The notes under the pieces are model-generated. The model had not been told where the DNA came from and did no database searches. It worked only from the letters and a program-made list of their open reading frames with translations. The position numbers and the translations under genes were made by a program. Positions 57,856 to 64,000 of a DNA stretch of 64,000 nucleotides are shown one piece after another; within the stretch, counting starts at the first letter, position 1, and every line of letters begins with the position of its first letter. The stretch spans positions 2,057,501-2,121,500 of the forward strand of contig NW_023501036.1 of NCBI RefSeq assembly GCF_014066305.1. The letters are read 5' to 3'. The stretch is from Letharia columbiana (lineage: Eukaryota > Ascomycota > Lecanoromycetes > Lecanorales > Parmeliaceae).

Positions 57856-60318
57856 CTGCGGTGAGAAACAAGCAGTCCAAGCAAGCATTTCTGCGACATT
57901 TAGCAAGTATTGCTATCCAAAGCAACAAGAACGGTCATTTCTATCAACCATCCAGAAACTGTTCAAGACATTCACTAAAGTGTTCTGACTACTTTTGATG
58001 TGACTTGTATTTCTCCCAAGTCATTATCGAGGCGTGTTATAAGATTCTTGTCACAGGCTTCCTTTCCGTGGCCAAGATCAGCTAAACTCAGACCCTTTTT
58101 CTCATCCTAACGACCTGTCTTATCCAAACGGCTCACTACCATGTGCCGAGCGCGCTCAACCTCCGTGATTTATCCTCTCCTGTCAAGCTGAAAAGCCGGG
58201 GGCGTCTCTTGCACCGGTGATCACATCGAGTCCCATCTGACGGTAAACCCTGAAGTCTAACCCCGAACCAGTCCAGCCCGATCCAACCCCCTAGGGAACC
58301 ACGCACACGTACAGACTCGCCCCGCGAGCTTCCGGGCAAGGAGCCAAAACCAAGGAATCTCTTCCCTCCGGCCGCATCCACATGACCCAGGTAACAGAGG
58401 AGATCCTCCAGGCGCCCGGAGAAACACTTTCGTACCCTCAACGACGCGTCTGCAAAGAGAAGCGTCCACCAATCAGCCCCTCCAGCTCGGAAGCCTTGGG
58501 AAGAGACCCACCACAAGCCACTCGCGCTCATCGTGCTTATCAACGAAGAAGAATTCAACCTCCCCACTCGCGTCGTACATCTCGTCGTACCCCCTGCCAT
58601 CGACGACACTGACGCCGCGGACTCTCACCACCGTTTCTTCCAGTTCGCCCGTGGCTGTCCGTCCCCTGAGATCGAGTGTAGGTGATGGATCTTTGGCGGA
58701 TCGAACATTCTGCAAGGCTGATCATCCAGGTAGACGATATCGCCGGATTGGATCTCCTGGATAGGCTGCTTCGCGTTCGGGCGGGCGGGTTTCGTTCCTA
58801 CGGATGAAGTCTGCCATCTGCATCTCTCCAGTCACGTCATCCTTCGTCGCCCCGTCAAGGGATGGGGGAATCCGGCGCCGGGTTTGATACCCTTTCCGGG
58901 GGTGCTGACGTCAAAGCTTGGATTGATTATCATAGCCATAATGCCCATCATCAAACGAACGTGTCAAGGCTAGGGTACCGCTGCGTGAACGTACTACTCC
59001 AACTTCTTCTCGGACTGGGGTCAGCCAGATGGTAATCTTTGGGGTGAGAAAGCTGGACACTTCCACCGCACCTGCCGAAACACTCTGCGTTTTTCGTGCC
59101 GGGAAAGAACCGTGCTTCTCCCTAAGACTGGATAGCGCATAGACGGGGTATAGTGTACAAGGGAATATCTTGTCGACATGCCAATCGGGTTCCTTCCGGA
59201 ATCGGAAGACAAGAGGAGAGAGTCCGTGTCGTGTTCGAGCTGTTCTCGTGGATTGAAGTGCGGTGCACTCGTTATATGGTACTCCCGCCCTCCCTGGAAT
59301 TTTTCGGAATGCTAGTTTACTGATTGGTCGTAATAGGACATATTGGCCTTGATGGTTGTGGTCACCCTGAGTTGGAGTTGAGTTCTTGAAGGACATTACC
59401 AGACGTACGCCCCCATTTACTACACCTATACCCTCCATTTGACCTCTGTACATCCCCTTAGACAAAGCGTAACGTGTGGCCTACACGCGAGTCTCGAGCA
59501 CAATTCCGGATACGTCTTCCGGGTGTTTTTCTACCACGCACAGAGCGTATCCCTCGCGAACAGGATGACCCCATCCTTAAGGCGGCCCCTCCTGTACCGT
59601 AAAAACTCGCTCCTACACTCCTTCCGTCCGCGGGAACTCGAAAAGGCTCGCTCTCAGGGGGTTCAGAGTACATCGACTTACGAGAAACGCACCTTGTGCC
59701 GCGATGCTGGACTACCTCGAAGCGTGCCTTAGTTGAGATCATCTCAAATCTGCCTGGGCTGAGCGAGCTCGGAGGAAAAGGGGTATTTGTAGCTGTTTGG
59801 GGGATGAAAGTGTAGCGAAAGGGGGGAGAAGTCTTCTAGGTACAAGCGGCCAAGTCACACGAATTTTAGTATCTGTCAGAAATGAGGAAGCTTGCTGCAA
59901 TGCAGTGGTGAAGGCACTCACACCATGGTTTACTTCAATCAGCTTCCCAATCGAAATGGTCAGCAGATGATCCTCGGACCTGGTATCAGGCTGTAACTTC
60001 GATGCCGGGGACCTCGGGAGGCGGTGATGGAACCGCAAGCATATCCACATATTGGCCTAGGTTGCAGTGAGCGGTGCTAGGCTCGCTTTAAAAGTCGTCG
60101 CTACTGGTATGAGTCTCTACGGAGTAGCGGGTCTAATCTTGCGACCGGACTTACTTTCTGGCTAGCCAAGAAGATGGGCTGTCAATTGGAGCTTTGAGTA
60201 AGACAGGCGAGGAAACCCCCCAGGAATGCTATTCCTTGCGACAAGCCCAACCACAGAAAGCCATCCCCACACCATTTCCATCCGCGATGTTGAATCGCCC
60301 AACAAGCCCACAGCCCCA
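57856..60318. other. Gene-poor stretch with one possible coding remnant
   Basis: At about 58405-58683 (plus) a frame reads SVHQSAPPARKPWEETHHKP, LALIVLINEEEFNLPTR, HLVVPPAIDD and ends in TGA; it looks protein-like but has no start and no domain I know. Nothing else is supported on either strand. Confidence 0.35.
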
Positions 60319-61423
60319 TCAAGCGAAATTCGACAACGTCTCCGTAACCGTCGTCGCAGACTGGCCCTCAACGATGCGGAAATCCACCCCCTTGTAAAAC
60401 TCAAACCACGTCGCAGACTTATAGCACGGATAAGCCGAAACGTCGCCCTTCGCCAGCCGCGCGACCCAGGCTTCCTTGTCCGCGACGGACCCGCCGTTGG
60501 CGGCGCCGGTTTCGCCGATGCAGAAGTGCTTGTTGTATTGCTGGGCGAAGCCGTCGTAGAAGGCGCCGTAAGCGCTGGCGAAAGTGGCGCCGGGGTTGGG
60601 GTAGACGTCCATGCCGACGATGTCGACGTAGTCGGCACCGGGCCACCAGCCGTTGAGGTTGGCGACCGAGTCTTCGTTTGGGGACCAGAACATGAGGATT
60701 TTGGGGTTGCTGGCGACGGCGGCGTGGACTCTTTGCCAGGCTGCGATGAACTCCGCTTGCGCTGTCGTGCGGGTTAGAGCATCTGGCGGGAGAGGAAAGG
60801 GGCATTGGGGTTTTTGCTTACTGCCTCCAGGATATGTAGGCCCGCTGGCTTGAGTGACATAGTAATTCACCTCGTGTGCAAAGCGAAGCCACACTTCTAC
60901 ACCTTGCGATGTGAATTTTTCCAATACGCTGGCAATCTGATTCGCGACGTCTGTCGAGATGTCTGCAAATTTGAGTCCGGTTGGCATAATGGCTGGGATG
61001 AAGACTGCGCCCGACGCAACGACATCGGACATGACGCTGGTCAGCTGATCGCCTGTGTATGGCACAGAACTGATTTGAGAGTAGCGTCCGTAACTTGGTC
61101 TCGTGAGTTTTCGGACAAGCGCATGCCACACAGGTCAGAGGACCAACTTACGTGCTTGCTTTTTTGCCAGAATCTCCGTTGATATGGCTCATTGTGGTGC
61201 CGGCGACATCGTCGGGCAAGAAGCCCCAGTAGATGCCATTATAGCCATGCATGCCACCAGAAGGGAAGTTCAGGTCATTTGTAGTGCATGTGTCCTTTAA
61301 TAATATCAGATAGAGGCCTCCAGAATAAGAAGACAAGGGAAGACTTACTCTTCCTTCCAAGAATGGCGCGCAACTGGCGAGTTGGGCGAGTGCCACGATG
61401 GTAGAGACTAGTTGAAGATGCAT
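60319..61423 (-). CDS. Secreted GH26-type glycoside hydrolase, 310 aa, four exons
   Basis: Exons 61423-61349, 61294-61152, 61093-60822 and 60761-60319 (minus strand), 933 nt in phase. All introns are GT-AG (54, 58 and 60 nt); the third is a multiple of three without stop and could be kept. MHLQLVSTIVALAQLASCAP is a signal peptide. The TIM-barrel motifs are GIYWGFLPDD, VASGAVFIPAIMPTG, EVWLRFAHEVNYYVT (the acid/base Glu of GH26-like enzymes), ILMFWSPNEDS, DIVGMDVYPNPGATFASAYG and KHFCIGETGAANGG (the nucleophile Glu). The fold matches fungal GH26 beta-mannanase-like proteins; other TIM-barrel hydrolases of clan A are possible, and substrate is not proven. Likely extracellular polysaccharide breakdown. 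Confidence 0.8.
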
Positions 61424-64000
61424 GTTGGTATAGTCGTGTGGATACAGATACTAGTATGTTGGATCCAGTGGAAAGAGGAGGATGGTTGGGAGTTTTGCTT
61501 TATGGTCTCGACATGATGTTCTCGGTGCTGGGAATTCAGCACTTCTTGTACTCAGCTCATTGGCAGCTCAGCTCGAAGTTTTCATTAATCCCTCATCGTT
61601 GACAGCACCTTGAGAAAGGTCGAGCCGTGAGCATCGGGAATAATAGCCCAATTAAGGCTCTTTTGCGAGAGGATATGCAAGGCTGCAGCATAAGGGATGG
61701 TCGGTGACGCCTTGGTGTGATGCATGAGGCTATGAACTTGCAGGTGATCGGAACCCATCTAGAGCTTGTCTGATAGCGCTTCGGACCAACTCAGCCAATG
61801 ATCAATGCCATAGTGACAGCGTCTGGCCTCAGGTCTATCTCGCGAGCTATGTCGCTCGCTAGCTATGTCGATTACTTGACATAGGTGAGCGTCGCAGGGT
61901 TTTGCTTCGACGCCCGCTAAGTAGGGTGATATCGGATGGACAGTGCCGTGCTGACTGGAGTGGCATGTTTCTGTCTTCGGCCCATTTGCGTCGTCTATGG
62001 GAGTCGAAGACGGGCTGCGCCGTTCAGTCCTTAGCCTTTCAAGGGAGTATCATTAAAAGGTGGGGACCAATCCTTCATCAGCATTGTGCTGAATGGTTAC
62101 CCGGATTATGTATTGTTCTCAGCCCGATATGCATGTTATTGCGAAAAAAGCGAGCCGACAAGGGCCCAACGCGTTGGCTCCACAATCCCATCGCGCATCA
62201 TTACCCGCTTGGACAGATCCTGGACAGCTATCAGCAAGACTCTCATGTAGAATTAGATGGTGTCCAGTTTGAGCCTACAGATATTCCCTCATGCAAGCTG
62301 TGCCCAGCTTACGCCCGACGGAAAACTTGGACAGGCTGCACGCAAAGGGAAGAACTGCCGCCCCGAGCCTGCTCCAGTCATTGACGCATGGCCTGAATTG
62401 TTGGACCTACTGACTCGAGGCTGGCTGAGCGCACGCGGGTAAGGTACCATCTCCGAGTAAATGCGGGATGTTGTGCCAGGCTGAACAGAGAATCAAACAG
62501 AGCTAGAAGGTCTGTTTCCGGAACAATGATATACACCTGCGCCCTCAGATGGAACTCGAAGTGGACGTTAGGACTCACTTGATCCTTAGCCCCCCACATA
62601 CGGCTAACCATGTCCCTACCTCGGTCTCACTATAATATGCATGTATAGTCGAAATGCTTTGACCTTCCTTTCACAGTGAGGCTCAGACAAGCAATGTTCA
62701 AGGAAGGTGTTGTTGATCTTTGAGCTATCTGACCACGTGTTTCAACCCCAACATGGCTCGGGAAGAGGGTGGAAGAAAGCTGGATATAAATTTGCGCTCT
62801 GGCTTCACGAAGCCCAAAGACAAGTCTGCACACTAGGCGAGACATGGAATACGTCAGGTGGTCCCAGCCTGCCCAGACATGATCCAGCTCAAATCTTGTT
62901 CAGGGGCAAATTATGCACCGGCGGAGGCAGCGGCGTCCTGCAATTTCGATGTTTGGAATTAGCTTGGGGTTCAACCTGTAGGTCTTTGGATCGTTTCAGA
63001 GCTTGTCTGATTGCAGCTCATATCAACCCAGCCAATGACACATGCCGTCCGTTCCAATCGATCAAATCTGAAGATTGATCACTCTGTACGGACTCGCCTT
63101 GGCTAGCCGTGGAAGACTATGTGTTTGTAGGCTCAAACAACCCATCGACCATTCTCGCGTATTGCTGCGAGGCTGCAGAAATCTCCGGTGGTATGCATGA
63201 ATTCATATCACGCTAAGACGAGTAGCAGATCAATCGAAGCCGCGAAGGGCGGTGCGGCATGCAAGGGCCCCGCACCTCGAGAGGGCGCAGGGGAGTAAGC
63301 ACTTCGGATGCATGTAAGACGGATCAGCAGATCCCAAAGAGATGGGAACCAATCCCGCGGGCCGAACGGCCCCACGGTTACTGCACGCAACAGCGACTTG
63401 TGCGCTGGAGTAATTCCTTGATAAGCTAGCCGCCTGTAGTAGACGGAAGCGAGGTTGTATGCGCACCGCCTTCATAATACTTGAGACTGTTCTTAATGCA
63501 CGTCGCTCGATTCTAACCACGAAGGCTCCGACACTTTTGAACTTCTTCTCCGCGGATCGATCAAGTGTGCACACCACTTGGATTGCATTGGCTTTCTAAG
63601 CTTCCATAAGGCGTGGTCTGGACAGTGTGGTTATTTGTTTAGCGGTTTATGCGCTTTTATGATCAGCTAGTGAAGGCTGTAGCTAATGTCTCGGTCGTAG
63701 CCCTCCTTCTCGGAAATGGCTTTTCTCGTAGGATTTGGGATTCGCTTGGGAAGGTTGCTCGAGAGAAATAACTTGCGCCCTCCCATGCGGGGTCATCATG
63801 TCGCTGAGAAGAGCGCTCCCTCGTAAGTACGAATCTTCGCCGAGTAACAGTGCATGACTTCATTCCAGGCGGAGGATCTTGATTTATTCTCCACTCCTTC
63901 ACAGGCCAGAGAGTAGACGTCCAATGTCGCCGAGCGGTAAGTCAGGCTCCATGGTATCTGTAAAAAGCTCGTGCTAGCTCTGACTGGCACAGATTTCTCA
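61424..64000. other. Gene-free right end
   Basis: No supported gene on either strand. The first 100 bases should be the promoter of the GH26-type gene. Two diverged copies of a roughly 75 bp sequence (AGAGCTTGTCTGAT...CAGCCAATGA) occur at 61755-61830 and 62985-63060. GCTATGTCG occurs twice at 61846-61872. Confidence 0.45.

Noticed and set aside
58136..58609. Open frame of 157 codons on the minus strand
   Set aside because: No domain, Gly/Arg/Ser-rich shadow composition, and opposite to a more protein-like plus-strand frame.
1..64000. tRNA, rRNA and CRISPR arrays
   Set aside because: I looked for T-arm motifs (GGTTCGA) with paired stems and for regular spacer arrays. The few GGTTCGA hits have no matching arms, and the tandem arrays have no unique spacers.

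Overview
The window is nuclear DNA of a filamentous ascomycete (Pezizomycotina). The evidence is the short GT-AG introns of about 50-110 nt, typical fungal gene families (sulfite reductase alpha subunit MET10, a TCO89-like TORC1 subunit, NACHT and ankyrin STAND genes, NmrA-like, PY-motif arrestin, GH128 and GH26-type secreted hydrolases), and a 13.7 kb block of extreme AT content whose C-to-T and G-to-A changes have the CpA-to-TpA signature of repeat-induced point mutation (RIP). No tRNA, rRNA or CRISPR array was seen. I could not assign genus or species.

Layout. 1-8 kb: the 3' end of MET10, a TCO89-like gene, a broken NACHT gene and a small hypothetical gene. 8-15.1 kb: a gene of an uncharacterised membrane-protein family cut in two by a Mutator-like miniature transposon. 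A second copy of the same element lies in opposite orientation, and the target-site duplications of the two copies are swapped, so recombination between them inverted the 4.3 kb in between, which carries a RING-finger gene. 15.4-31.7 kb: a secreted HEXXH metallopeptidase gene (minus strand) interrupted twice: by a 710 bp element of the same miniature family (9 bp duplication) and by a 13,704 bp Ty1/copia-type LTR composite (5 bp duplication CGCTG). Without the inserts the reading frame closes at 516 codons plus stop. The composite is largely an inverted duplication of one RIP-degraded copia element, with a third LTR in reverse orientation and a non-RIP'd insert.

33-48 kb: a secreted SnoaL-like protein, a secreted protein of unknown function, an MFS transporter remnant, two degenerate tandem arrays (about 64 bp and about 95-130 bp units) that flank a multi-exon hypothetical gene, and a secreted GH128 glucanase-type gene. 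49-64 kb: an alpha-arrestin, a RapZ-like gene with a phase problem, an ankyrin pseudogene, a frameshifted NmrA-like gene, a GH26-type secreted hydrolase, and a gene-poor end.

The genes do not form one pathway or cluster. The theme is genome plasticity: two protein genes broken by one transposon family, one inversion recorded by exchanged duplications, strong RIP that stops at the retrotransposon borders, and several frame-broken genes. Exon borders are my reading of splice signals and frame; family names come from recognised motifs, not from searches.
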